This document shows, piece by piece, positions 33,744-45,764 of a stretch of 64,000 nt of DNA; within the stretch, counting starts at the first letter, position 1; every line of letters begins with the position of its first letter. Under the pieces are notes generated by a model. The model was not told where the DNA came from and did no database searches. It saw nothing but the letters and a program-made list of their open reading frames with translations. The DNA is from Phallusia mammillata. Taxonomy: Eukaryota > Chordata > Ascidiacea > Phlebobranchia > Ascidiidae. The DNA is taken from contig QLIY01000079.1 of assembly GCA_003260075.1 (NCBI GenBank), positions 178,496-242,495 on the forward strand, given 5' to 3'. A program made the position numbers and the translations under genes.

Positions 33744-34774
33744 TCTGCGTCGGAAACTCATGACAAAGACAAGGTGATAGCAAAAACATTAAAGTTTAAT
33801 ATTGTAAAATTGGTTGATAAAAAAATACAACAATTAATAATTGAGTCCAGCAGCAAAAGTTTATCCTATAACTTTCAGGTTTGAGAGTTACAAACATTTT
33901 CTCAATTAATTATTATCAATCAGACCAACATACGAAAAGAAATATTTTTGCCCTAGTTTCTTGACGGGACTTTCATTCAGTTTTAATGTTGTAAAACAGA
34001 AAACTCTCCTAAATAATCATTCAAAATTATTGTTACCAAGTGGTTTAAATTTAACAAATTTGTTTGTTCAGCATTACACCAGTTGAACGACAAATTTGTT
34101 AAATATGCAACCTGGTGGACGAAACGCCTGTTCAGTATTTTCTATGATCAGAAGTGGTTTAAAGTTGTGGACCTAAGAAATTATGCTGAAAGATTTTGCA
34201 AGTCTAACAAAAACTGGCGACCAAAAACGTGTCAGGCGGTCCAACACTGAATTGAAACACCGCCACTTCGATCGTATTCTAAGGGTTTGTTGCGCTATTG
34301 AACAGGGAAATAATACATCACATCTCCTGGTCCGTGTATGCTCCGCGACAACGCACTGCATGTCAAGTTAACTTTGTTAGTTACATACAAGGCTTACACA
34401 AGTGCAGTTGTGGTTGTATAAAAAGTTTTGTGCGGTGATGAAAAGTCGCTTTTGATAACCTTGCTAATTTGCCATCAACTGTTTTTCAGAAGTACAAATA
34501 TTCGAATCGGAAAAAACACACAAAATAGTTAGAAAGGTAAAGATGTATCATCGTTTATAGGCAGGACAGGAAAAATGATTGAAACACAGTAAGCTATTTC
34601 AGTCAATTTAAAGGTATCAATTGAAGCAGTAACATTCGCGAAAACAACTTGACGCAACTATTGCAGGACTTTAAGGATAAACAAATTTTGTCAGAGGCAA
34701 TTACGCGGCTCTAACTTTGAAATAGTTTCATCAGATTGAAAATATCTTGGACAAAAACAAAGTGATGTAGAATA

Positions 34775-34829
34775 AAACGCAAACATTTTATTGAGCAAAC
34801 GTTTCGGACAAAACAATTGTCATCATCAG
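34775..34829 (-). repeat. Hammerhead-like repeat with perfect stem II
   Basis: Minus strand: CUGAUGA, U, GACAA-UUGUU-UUGUC (perfect 5-bp stem), C, GAAACGUUUG, then CTCAATAAAATG. Core CUGAUGA and GAAA are intact; a stem III/cleavage strand is not evident within the repeat. Confidence 0.6.
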
Positions 34830-35493
34830 TGAAAATTGTGCGTTTTGTCAAAATATAATGTCTGCGCTTTACCTCGCACCAATGGCAATTTTTTTGGTAA
34901 AGCTACTCTTCAAGTCCGTGTTTTGTGTCATAAATGTCGCACAACTGCAACACAGCAGGCGGAGACTTCTAGGTCACATGTCGTTCTTCAGACACTGATG
35001 GGAATGAAACGCTTAACCGCGTACCTTGGCACAAACGTCAGCACATTATCCGGGGCGGTCAAATATTTTCCACAGCTTGGCGCAAAACGAGGCGACAACG
35101 GACGTTTAAATTCGCTTCAAAGTCCCATCGGGTTTCAGCGAATTTTCCCAGCGGGTTCGAAAATCCGCGTGCCGCTAGGTGACGCGCTTGTGACAAACAG
35201 GTGAAGAGCGATCGTGACGCGCGATCGTGAGGTAACAATGCCAGATCGCGTTCGAATATTCGAAATGCCATGGGAACATTCGCGATAACGACACTCTATA
35301 ATTTGATTAGGTTCGATGTTGAGTAGGAGGTTCATGGCGGTCTAGGGAGGAGAGAAGACGTGTTGTTATGGGAACTGAACTGACACGTCGCTCTTCCTCA
35401 TTGGCGTCGTGAATCAGTAAAAGATTTGATGTCAGTAAAGTTGTGCAAAAAAAGTTAGTAGCGAAAAGGTTTTTTTCATGGTCACATACGAAC

Positions 35494-35558
35494 ATGACGT
35501 CGCAATCCGATTATGACTTTACAATCTGAACCTGACGTCACAATCTGAATATGACGTC
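35494..35558. repeat. 19-bp tandem repeat, 3.4 copies, each with a CRE-like site
   Basis: Unit ATGACGTCACAATCTGAAT with starts at 35494, 35513, 35532 and 35551 (exact 19-bp period). The unit cores read TGACGTCG, TGACTTTA, TGACGTCA and TGACGTCA, so three of four keep a CRE/ATF-type site. Confidence 0.75.
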
Positions 35559-36052
35559 AAACCATTTAACCAACTTGGGGCCATAGAAAACATTTCATTT
35601 TGCCATGACTTATTGTAATGATCTCCTCTTCGGACAACAAACTGTTTGGAATTTTGTCATTTTGTCGAGCAGTACGCAACAAACATATTAAAACAGAGAG
35701 CACAAAAGTCTTGTTTTTTGTAAGTCACAAATTGTTACCAACTGTAGAACATCAGGTTACGCTCGCAATGCATTTAATCTCTGCGAACATACGAAAGAAC
35801 CGTTTTGGCACGAAAACATACGTTTCGGATGAGAGGGAAGCATTTTGTCCGGCGACACAGAGTCGCTAGGCAGTTGTCGTTTCACGCATCCACCGTCAGC
35901 ATTAGACGTCCCAGTGGTGGCATTTACGTATGTAGAACGGTGTCCGTACAATTAAGCTTGCTCTTATGGGAATTAACTAGGTCTTGTTCGAAAGGCTTCG
36001 TGGTCTGTTGGTTTGTCGACACCAATGTGTTAATGATAAGTGAAAATGTAGC

Positions 36053-36174
36053 GCTCAATGTCTGCAATGTCTGATGGAAATTGTTAACTCTTATATATAG
36101 TTAATTTCCGAAGGGGGGGGGGACTCAATGTCTGATGGAAATTGTTAACTCTTATATATAGTTAATTTCCGAAT
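36053..36174. repeat. About 50-60 bp direct repeat around a 10-G run (assembly joint)
   Basis: 36053-36112 and 36124-36174; the second copy lacks one internal 'caatgtctg' unit. G run 36113-36122. Confidence 0.85.
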
Positions 36175-37125
36175 ACGGCGTTTCCTTCAGTATTGACAGA
36201 TTAAATTGTGGCACCTAACATGTTTTGACTTATGTATGAAGTTTGGATGCAATATACATTCCTTGTTAAATTTAAAACCAACAACTTGGGACGAAAGTGT
36301 GATTTTTATTTGTTCAGTTTAAATTTTACACATAAAATTGCTGCAGGATTCACAATCCACATATTTCGGCTGATTCTTGTTGTTTTGTTTGCAATTCCAA
36401 AACCAAACCATCATATTTGTGGTGTTTCAATTTGTAAATGGCTGTGGCAATAAGCTTTAATTTATTGATGCCAAAGAGAAACGTAGAGGAAATGTAATGT
36501 TGTCACAATACAAACATTACGATAAGTTCCCTACATACAAGCACTGGCGGTTTTGTTTTTGGTCAGGATCTTGTAGCATAACGAATTTCTACCTTGTATG
36601 CCAGAGTAGTTTTATGTTAAAATTTACCGAGCAAGACTTAACAACTAACACTGAAAGCGAAACAAAACAGCATTGTAATCTTTTAGTGCTTAAACTTGCT
36701 GCCTTGCTTCAGCTACAACCAGGATTATTAACTTGACAAACGCACAACTTCTGGCAAGTAGAGATTTAAACAAGAATCGAGTTAATCTCGGAGACAAGCG
36801 TGACACCCCTAATCTCTAAACCCCGGTAGGTCGCGGACCTATTTGGAGCCTCCGTAGCCTCACTTCTAACCCCATGGGTTAAATGTGAAACGCATCCCGG
36901 TTGGAACTTCTCGCGTTGTTTGTTTAGAGTCAAGAACCGTAGGGGGCAATTACTGGGGGTGATATTGAGGGGGAGGGGTTGTAAGGCGAACAAGTGAAAG
37001 TTAATACAAGAGCAACGGGGTGGTCGTGGGTAAAAAAGTAGGGTGAAAAAAAACTGGGGTGTCCGCAAATACTTTCACCCCTAATCCGTCTAAACTGGCT
37101 CGTCGCTGTCCGGGCGTCATCGACA

Positions 37126-37194
<69 letters not shown>
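37126..37194. other. 69-nt G tract, probable sized gap
   Basis: Pure G; creates polyglycine and polyproline frames on the two strands. Confidence 0.75.
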
Positions 37195-37675
37195 CGATCT
37201 CGGTAACCAATCCCCGCGTGGCAAATGCGACGGAGAAGCTGTAGCGAGTGACGATTGATCAAACCGACCCAGGACCGAGCGAGGTCCTTTTATGGCGCCC
37301 GTTTGCGCTACGACGGCCAGGAATCTCTCGGTTTTTGAGCCAAAGCAGATCATAGTCGGTTTTTGCGTCTCCCCCCAGCTTTAACAATGTAAACATTAAT
37401 CTTGCCCCGGCGTTAACGCGAAGTTCGTCCGGCTCTTGTTTGCGATATTCGAGACTTCAAAGAGATTTATTTTTCTTGTAGATATCATTCGGTGACACTT
37501 TGCTAAGATTCAAAGTGATTTGAGCCTGCACAAAAAATTTGACTCCCAAATTGTTCAAGGACCAAATTGTTGGTGATTGAAATCTTAAACAGCATTGATT
37601 CTAAACATGATGGTTTGCTTAACTTCGAAAAATTAATCTGTTCGTTTAAAACCAATAAGCACATAAATGGTATAT

Positions 37676-37800
37676 AAGCTATTGCTGCCAGGCATAATAT
37701 CAAGTTTGTAGAGTTCTTCTGGTCAATGAAATTTTATTCCGACGTCTCGACGTCCTTATACAGGTCGTCTTCATCAGGGTAAATAACACTGAATGCGACT
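37676..37800 (-). mobile_element. Short retroelement insertion with 15-bp target duplication
   Basis: 125-bp insert bounded by acataaatggtatat at 37661-37675 and 37801-37815 (perfect). On the minus strand it runs CCTGATGAAGACGACC, loop, GGACGTCGAGACGTCGG, AATAAAA, CCAGAAGAACTCTACAAAC, then to 'caatagctt'. This is the CTGATGAAGG family end. Confidence 0.75.
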
Positions 37801-37863
37801 ACATAAATGGTATATGGCATAAAATACAAAGGCATCAAGCTAATAAATGATAATTAAGTTGCA

Positions 37864-37901
37864 GACAGTGCTCACTGTTTCGACTTATATTTTGTCACCA
37901 G
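37864..37901 (-). ncRNA. Antisense hammerhead-like motif adjoining the plus-strand one
   Basis: On the minus strand: CUGGUGA, a weak stem II ending in GUC, GAAA, stem III ACAGU/ACUGU closed by GAGC, then GUC. The A6 core position is G, so cleavage is doubtful. It shares the CAGCTG palindrome with the plus-strand motif, making a head-to-head pair. Confidence 0.5.
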
Positions 37902-37961
37902 CTGCACTGATGAGACCTTATAGGTCGAAACAGAAACAGATGCACTGTCTGAGGCTTACTT
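37893..37961 (+). ncRNA. Hammerhead ribozyme motif with complete core
   Basis: CUGAUGA at 37907-37913, stem II GACC/GGUC (37914-37917 with 37923-37926, loop UUAUA), GAAA at 37927-37930, then CUGUC at 37945-37949. Stem III can form ACAG/CUGU; a six-base GAAACA duplication enlarges its loop. Stem I pairs CAGCUGCA with UGAGGCUU, with one mismatch and one wobble. Predicted cleavage follows C37949. Core residues are all present; activity is not shown. Confidence 0.75.
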
Positions 37962-38136
37962 GGTATATGACATGTTCGCATTTCCCATTTCAATGAAATT
38001 AGCTTTGGACAAAAGCTGTTGGTCCAATACTTGCGCGTCAGTAACAATTAAAGCAGTCAGCTTGTCGTTAAGGCAAGTTTCCAGTTTTGAAAGACATGCA
38101 ACTCTATACATGGGCTGTGCAGTATTTTACGAGCCA

Positions 38137-38513
38137 ATTTGCCTTGTTCAATATCTATAGCTGATAAATTCTTGGTATAATATCAACTGCGTTCATTTTA
38201 CTTGGCAACATTAGAATTATCAGTTGACCAACGTCAAGAAATGCGATATTTACGTAAATTCACTCAGAATAGATTCAACCAGTTGATAACAAAGTTGTCA
38301 AAATTTCGGGCAGAAGTGATGGGGGGGGGGGATTTGTCTTGTACAACATCTATAGCTGATAAATTCTTGGTATAATATCAACTGCATTCATTTTACTTGG
38401 CAACAGTAGAATTATCAGTTGAACAACGTCAAGAAATGCGATATTTACGTAAATTTACTCCGGATAGATTCAACCAGCTGATAAAAAGTTGTCAAAATTT
38501 CGGGCAGATGTGA
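38137..38513. repeat. About 183-bp direct repeat around an 11-G run (assembly joint)
   Basis: 38137-38320 and 38332-38513, about 10 differences; G run 38321-38331. Confidence 0.9.
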
Positions 38514-38644
38514 TTGATGTGATGTTAATAGGATTAGGGCACACCAAAATATTTGTGGCATGAACACTGTTTTGTACAAGGGTGCAAAAAATCGGTGACC
38601 TTGGAGGATTGAAGGTCACAATGAAGTGAAACAAATATATTTTT

Positions 38645-38882
38645 CGCAAAGGTAAAATGGGTTCAGGTTACCGTGTTAAACATACTAAGTATGAATACGT
38701 TTGCAACTAATTTACAGGCATTTCAAAAACAACAGAATAGTACTTTCTGTAGGTTAGGGGGGGGGGATATCGCAAAGGTAAAATGGGTTCAGGTTACCGT
38801 GTTAAACATACCAAGTATGAATACGTTTGCACCCAATTTACAGGCATTTCAAAAACAACAGAATAGTACTTTCTGTAGGTTA
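38645..38882. repeat. 112-bp direct repeat around a 10-G run (assembly joint)
   Basis: 38645-38756 and 38771-38882, nearly identical; G run 38757-38766 and four unshared bases. Confidence 0.9.
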
Positions 38883-38999
38883 AAGATAAAATTTGCGCAA
38901 CCCCGAAATTTGTCATCATAAAAATGTCCTAGATTTTGAAGAAAAATATATTTTTATCTGATCAATCTAGCCTTATATACGTCACAAGCGTAGGTTGTG

Positions 39000-40752
39000 A
39001 TGTAACAAGCAGACCAAAAACTTGCCGTAGTTTACAAAGTGGAACAGTTGCTTTCAATGCATGTCCGTATTTGGAGTAGCTGCACTGATTGCATTCCGGT
39101 CCGCGGGCAGTCAAAACAATACGATGAAGTGAGGTGAGGTTGACAAGGACAGTCAACAGTTGAGAGTCAAATTATCAAAACAACGCCGCCCGTGGGACGC
39201 CTCATTACCGCGGCCGACTAGAACAGAAAGTCGGGATCCTAAAAACTTTGTAAAATAATTTGTCGAGGAGTGTTTGTGGCCAGGTTTACATAGCGGTTCC
39301 ATAAAGGTACACCATGTATTCAATGGTAATGAACATTGAGAAACTGTTAGTGGTGGAGCTGATGGTTTAAAGTTGAGCATTTCTATTAGCATGTAAGAGG
39401 TAAAACTTGCTTGGTTGTTCATTGTAAATGTCATTTGACAAGCTTGTTCGGACTTGCTAGGGTGTATGCAACAAGCGATACATGTGTAATAGTTAACTGT
39501 GCAAGGATTGTTTGGAAACCTAGATCAAGTTTAAAAGCGTTTGGAATTCTGCTTAGGGCGTGCAAAGCATGGCTGGTGAAAAAACGATACAACGATTGCG
39601 CGAAGAACTTCTGGCGCACATATAAGCGCTACAGTTGATTGCATGAAGCTCGTTTGGCAACCCGCTCTATGTGTAATTACAAGGCGAAACAGTTGAAAGC
39701 GTAAAGCTTGCTACGTGCACTGGTCATTTACCAACGTTTCATCGTTATGCAGGAGGCAGAATTCATGTCCATGTTGCAATACGGTCTCACAACGCCTCAT
39801 GTGGCGAGTTGTAGTTTGTTGTGTGAAGGTATTCTGTCAATTTTGCAAGCTATGTGTGAGAGAATTTGATAACAAAACGGATTTTCGGTCGCAGGTACAA
39901 TTGTCAAGATATCGTTTGTGTGTGTACAAATGGGTCAACTTAGGAGCTTGAATGCCAAAATTGTGGGACGTTCACAAAAGTTAAATAAGACAGCAGCCGT
40001 TTGGCACAGTGTTTTCGAAAAACATTGTGCATTAAGAACAAAATTGTTTCGTGAAAAAAAATACTTGTAGGTTGTACAAAACATAAAATGCCCTAGATGT
40101 AAATATGTAGATGTAAGACAGACTGAATAACGAAAATAATATTAACTTACGGTCAATGACCTTGTCTAGCTTTTTTTTTTATCTGAAGTCATGGTAACTA
40201 AATATTTGACGTTTTAATGGGATTTTAATAATTGCTTCAGGGCTAATCTTGCAAGTGTTTTATCTTGTATCATATAATGGCGAAAAATCTTTTAAAATCG
40301 GAAGTAACAGATCGTGATTGCTGAGATCGGAACAACGACCGACATTTGCCGAAGTTAGAGCGTTTTTTCCCCGGTGTAAGATTGCTTTTTTCACAGCGTC
40401 GCGCAAATCGCGTAACCGTCATTGTCGCAACAGTCTCTATGCCCCATTGTGACGAAGTTGAAACATTCCGATGTGATCTGTCGGAAAGAACAGTCCAAAG
40501 CGGTTAAAACCCGTGTCCGGCGAGCATAGACAATTATCAACATACTCAGCTGCATTGGATTACGCAAAATTCGTTTTTTGAGAGAAGCGAAATCATTTTG
40601 CACCCGTGCGTAGGAAAGTCGCAAAACATGACGTCTAGACGCGCGTTACTTTCGCTTGAGCAGGCAGGACTGGTCCGGTAGTTTAGCTCCGGGTTCGGTT
40701 CGGGTTTGACAGAGAGAGAGCCTTGTTGCAGAGACTTGAGATTATGCTTGTT
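39000..40752. other. Non-coding stretch, nothing recognised
   Basis: Only short frames without domains. Confidence 0.4.
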
Positions 40753-41045
40753 GACCGGAGCGTAAATGCTGAAGAGGAATTTTGTGATTGTTTGTTTGTT
40801 GTTATTGTTTTGTTTTTCTTGAGATTTTTGTTTTGAAAGCTAAACCCGCTGCACGCAGGCTGAGGTAAAGTTTGTAATTAGCCTTTGTTCATTGGGGGGG
40901 GGGACCGGAGCGTAAATGCTGAAGAGGAATTTTGTGATTGTTTGTTTGTTTGTTGTTGTTGTGTTTTTCTTGAGATTTTTGTTTTGAAAGCTAAAGCCGC
41001 TGCACGCAGGCTGAGGTAAAGTTTGTAATTAGCCTTTGTTCATTT
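40753..41045. repeat. About 141-bp direct repeat around a 10-G run (assembly joint)
   Basis: 40753-40893 and 40904-41045; differences sit mainly in the tttgtttgttg simple repeat. G run 40894-40903. Confidence 0.9.
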
Positions 41046-42030
41046 GCAAGTTTTGCGTAACTGTCTATTTGCATCAACAACAACAAAACGCCAACCTGAC
41101 CTAGTAGCGAAAGTTTTTTTTTTTCGTTGTTTATATAGTCGGAAGCATTTCTGAGAAAATCCTACGCACATTAAATCGTTAATTCAAATTTTATTTACCA
41201 AATTCTAGTTTACGTTTTTTTGCCTCACAAAAGAATCTGCGACTTTTTTAATTGACCTTAAACGGGTCGCAAAGAAAAATAACAATTTCGCAAGACAAGT
41301 GCGAACACTCTAGAGTCGCGTTATTGTTTATGTAGGCGCCAAAAATTCGAGATCAGCGTCGCCGTTGATTACAGCGAGAGTTTTAATTGAGAAACTGTCG
41401 CACTCTCTCTTCGTCGCCATTTTGCGCCGTAATCGTATTTTGCGTGGGAACTGTCTGGTGTTGTCGCTCAGTGAACTTGGGTGACAAAAACCCAAACAGG
41501 ATTTAAAGTTTAACAAGGGTTTCTAGTTTTGTTTATTTTAAAACCAAAATGTAAACAATCATTCTTATGTGAAGCTTGGCGAAAGCAAAAATCTATTGAT
41601 TGGCTATATTTGTATTTTTTGTGGTTGTGTGTGTAATTTACATTACTATTTAGTTTAATTATTTTCGCTACAAAGGGAACTATCTTATTGGTAAACAAAT
41701 TGAAAGAGATTTGTTAAAAACGTTTTGTTGATATTTTAACATTTTATTGCGATTAATGAAAAAATGGACGAGCATGGCAGTGAATTGTAAATACCTATAA
41801 AAATTATGTAAACAGTTTAAGCAGTTGCCCACAAATAAATCCTTGCACACGCGATCGCTTACAGCTTGGAATGTTGATCTAAAAACACATTTGCAGCGTT
41901 GCAAACGAACGTCAAACTGTAAGGTTTTGTGCGCCACGAAGCAGTTGCCTTTTGCGCCGGTTTTATGAGTGTTAAAAGTGTTTCGATTAGTAAATATTTT
42001 ATGAAAGGGTGTTTGGGTACGTATGTGTTG

Positions 42031-42339
42031 CTAAAAATATTTAAATAAAGTCGTTTGTTCAGATTTTAAAGTTTTTAACGTCTTGAAATGGACAATCGGT
42101 TACAAAATAATTGCTTAAAATATTTTACTACGCTTCGAAGAATAGGCTACCGAAGAAACTGGCTACTAGAAGTGGTGTGACAAGNCTAAAAATATTTAAA
42201 TAAAGTCGTTTGTTCAGATTTTAAAGTTTTTAACGTCTTGAAATGGACAATCGGTTACAAAATAATTGCTTAAAATATTTTACTACGCTTCGAAGAATAG
42301 GCTACCGAAGAAACTTGCTACTAGAAGTGGTGTGACAAG
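42031..42339. repeat. 154-bp direct repeat joined by a single n
   Basis: 42031-42184, n at 42185, then 42186-42339, almost identical (actggctac/acttgctac). The clearest unmerged contig overlap in the window. Confidence 0.92.
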
Positions 42340-43028
42340 GTTTAGTGGTATACCGTGTTTAGATTTTAAGCTTTGCTTTTACAAAAATACTTTTGCACAA
42401 TCGCTAAATTTGTATGTTGCTAAAAACGTCTTTAATTTTACCTTACAAAGTACAAGTGGTGTGACAAGGTTTAGTGGTGCAAGTAGAGTTGGCATTTCGC
42501 AGTCTCTCTCCTCCCAAAGGTCCCGACACTCGATGTAAACTTCGCCTGGACGCTTCACAATGAAATCGCTGTTGAAATAGAACAGGCGAGCTAACCAGGA
42601 ATTTATCCGATTATCGAACTAAGCGTGACCACTCTATCAATTCGTCACCCACCCTTTGTAAACTGTGACCAATTTAACCCTAACCTTTCATTTTCCCCAC
42701 TAAGTTACATAAATGCCGATAAAGAGATAAACTATTCTTGACAATGAATTGAGGCTTGTTATGTCATTGTGAGATTGATGCTGTAATAATGCATTTCCGA
42801 TTTCTGTGGCAAATTTAATGGTGGATTTTTCTTTTTTTGTAAACTGATTCATAAAATTATCGAGTAAAATAAAACATATGAATCAATATACTTGTGTAAA
42901 CCATTTTTCTAAACAATATTTCTGACAAATAACAAAATGATATAAACAGTTTTTTTTTTGTAAAAACAGCTTTGAGTTGATTTTGTTTTGTGATTTTATT
43001 TCACAATCAGCGTTTGTAGGTGTCTGAG

Positions 43029-43318
43029 GAATTTGTTGGTTATAACAAGCTTAAACATTTATGTGGGAACAATATTTAAACTTGGGTATACATTGTTTGG
43101 TTTAAAATCGGTTTTACAATTTTTTTTTGAACAAATTTTGTTGTTGTTTTAAACCAGCAATGTAATTTAATTTAAGAAATTTGTTGGTTATAACAAGCTT
43201 AAACATTTATGTGGGAACAATATTTGAACATGGGTGCACATTGTTTGGTTGTAAATAAGATTTAAATAAATTTGTTTATTGTTTTGTACCAACAATGTAA
43301 TTTAATTAAATTACTAAA
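43029..43318. repeat. Two-copy tandem repeat, about 149 bp
   Basis: 'aatttgttggttataacaag' starts at 43029 and again at about 43178. Both copies continue through 'cattgtttggtt' to 'caatgtaatttaatt' with scattered differences and small deletions. No G/C run lies between them, so this is an ordinary tandem duplication. Confidence 0.7.
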
Positions 43319-44568
43319 ATCAATAAAGTTATACATCAACCTTGAAAAAAGCTTGTATTCTAATAACTCAAATAGAAATATTAAGTCAAACCAAACTTTT
43401 TCTGAGCTTAACATGAAAACTGCAATGAGAAATAGATATTGCGGTATATCGGGATTTTCTTGTCAATGAACGCTCTCTCAAAAAGCAGGTGAATTTGTTC
43501 GGTCAAATTTTTGTCACCTGTCCAAAGACGTCAAGAGTCTACATTGACCAACAGAGCAAATTGGTGAATCTCTTAAATTTCGTTTGTTTCTTTGGTCAAG
43601 AACATCTGCCCGTTTTTAAACTGTGATTGATACCGAGCTTATGCTGTATTAGCAAAATCACAGTGACCTTGTTTTGAGATGGACACCCGCTAGGAAGGTC
43701 TTACTACACAGTGAGACGAATAGCAATTGATAACTTTAATCTGACACGTAATCAACGCGCGTAAATGAAATGTTTATTGGCAGCAGAAAAAGAGAAACAA
43801 GCCATGCTTATATGCTGTCCAGGTGCATCCAGTAAAATGGTGTTTAGATTACAAAACCACCAGTCGTGTTCAGTGTCAGCTTAACCTCGCAGCAAGTGAA
43901 GTGATAGAAAGGAACCAGTTGTTTTTGGGAAAGTCGTAACATAAACTTCCCATGAATAGAATTTTTGTCGATATGGAATGTGGTAAAATTTGTTTAGAGT
44001 TTTTTGAAAGAAAAATAAATAAACAAAAAGAAGTTATTACAATTCAAGTTGATGTGGTGTATTGTGATAATTTAAATAGAGATGGCGCCTTGAAGATAAT
44101 ACTCAATGACAATTGTTTAATTTTGTTTATATTTCTCGTAAAAATTAACACACCCTTGACAAATCGTTGTGTGGGAAATAACTTAGTTTTTAATTCAAAC
44201 TTGAAGTAAAATTGAGGATCCCTACTTTTATGGTTGCAGAAGTTAACAGCGGTTTTCACACAACTTGTTCAAATGTTCCACTTATGTTTTAAAATTTTTT
44301 GTACAAGATTAGGTATCACGTAATCGCCACAGTAAAAAACTGTCAAATGTTTGTCGAATTAAACTTGCAGAACTGATTGTGTTTGAAGTTTGAACTGAGC
44401 AGTATTATGCCCTTAAACTGGTAGCAGGGTTAGTAACGATCCCCGTTATATGACAAATCATTTCCGTTCTTGCTTTAAACATGTAGAAGTGGTTTGACAA
44501 AAACATGAAACAATATCAAAAGGTTTGATTTAACAGAGTAAAGGTAACCTATGTGGCCTCTCATGTCA

Positions 44569-44668
44569 CTGATAAAGACATGAGCATTTGCCGAAACGTT
44601 TGAACAATAAAACATGTCGCTTTATGCTTCTATTTGGGCCGTATTTTCATTATTAAATTTATGAACAG
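44569..44668 (+). repeat. Hammerhead-like repeat, second member of the ACGTTTGAACAATAAA family
   Basis: CTGATAAAGACATGAGCATT, TGCCGAAACGTTTG, AACAATAAAACATGTCGC and the same downstream 60 bp as 11848-11950. The core is degraded (CTGATAA). Confidence 0.65.
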
Positions 44669-45332
44669 ATCCGTGTATAGTGTTCCAGAGTAAAAGTAAA
44701 CATGTTTAAAAACCCGCATTTGAAAGTCAAGTCATACATATAACAACCTTTACATTAAACTTTGTTGTTTCACTCAAACACTTTGTAATAGCAAAGCAAG
44801 TTTGGTATGAAGCGTTTAGCTTTTAGTTTGGGCGAAACAATGGTAGAAGAACTCGGAGGAATTTGAGCATTTAAGTCGAGACAATGGCAAATTATATCGC
44901 GATCAGCCTCGAATCCCCAATGACCGGACGTAAGCTGTGAGAGCTGAGACTTCATCGTCGTGATTTTCGTCCGGCCAAGTGTTTAAGACTCATGGGAGTG
45001 AGGTCGCCCTCGTCTGGTGTCGGTACGGTCACGTGCTTCGTTGTGCTTGGTTGGTCACTTGACAGACAGGTGAGGTCGTAGTCGGTAAGAAGATTTCGAT
45101 ACAGAATTTCCAATCGCCAAGTTGTCATAGAAACGAATTTTGTAAAATACAATGTAATCACGTGATTTCTTGTGTTAAATTAACCGCTTGACAGCGAATA
45201 GGTCAAAAACCTGATCAAATGAATCTAGTGATGAGATATTAAATGCTCTTTTAAGCTGAAACTTTGTGTTCTGTTAAGGTAAAAGTGGCGTTGTTGGCTT
45301 TCATAAAGGTATGTTAGGTCATGTTGTGGGTT

Positions 45333-45466
45333 TATAAAGCTCTTCTTCCGTCCTATACGGGTCGCCTTCATCGGGGGTAAATAACACTGAATGCGACGAA
45401 ACGTCAGAATAAAAATACCAGAAGAGTTCCATAGACTTGATATAATGTCTGGCAACAATAGCTTTT
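45333..45466. mobile_element. Short retroelement insertion with 12-bp target duplication and internal inversion
   Basis: Bounded by atgttgtgggtt at 45321-45332 and 45467-45478. The right half carries GACGAAACGTCAG...CCAGAAGAG...'caatagctt' on the plus strand; the left half carries CCGATGAAGGCGACC on the minus strand. Relative to 37676-37800, the two halves are inverted with respect to each other. Confidence 0.72.
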
Positions 45467-45764
45467 ATGTTGTGGGTTGTTTGACATTTACCACATAAAC
45501 ATTACAATTGTTCTCGTTTTGTCACATGACGTGTCACGCATGAGTGCCCGTCTGACGGACAGCTGGTTCATGGTCAGTAGGGTTTGCAGCAATTACGACA
45601 AATTTGCGTAATTAATAGGTCAGGCGGGTGGATATTGGCAGGATAGTCGGAGTGCTGCGGCGTGCCAGCCACGACAAATGGTGTTTAGGCGAGTCAAGCT
45701 ACGAATCGAGGTCGTCATTTCCTCAAGTTCGAGACTCAACGTAGATTCATCGCTGGAATCCTTG

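Noticed and set aside
37240-37380. Possible exon to the right of the 69-nt G tract
   Set aside because: Frames depend on the G tract and show no conserved residues.
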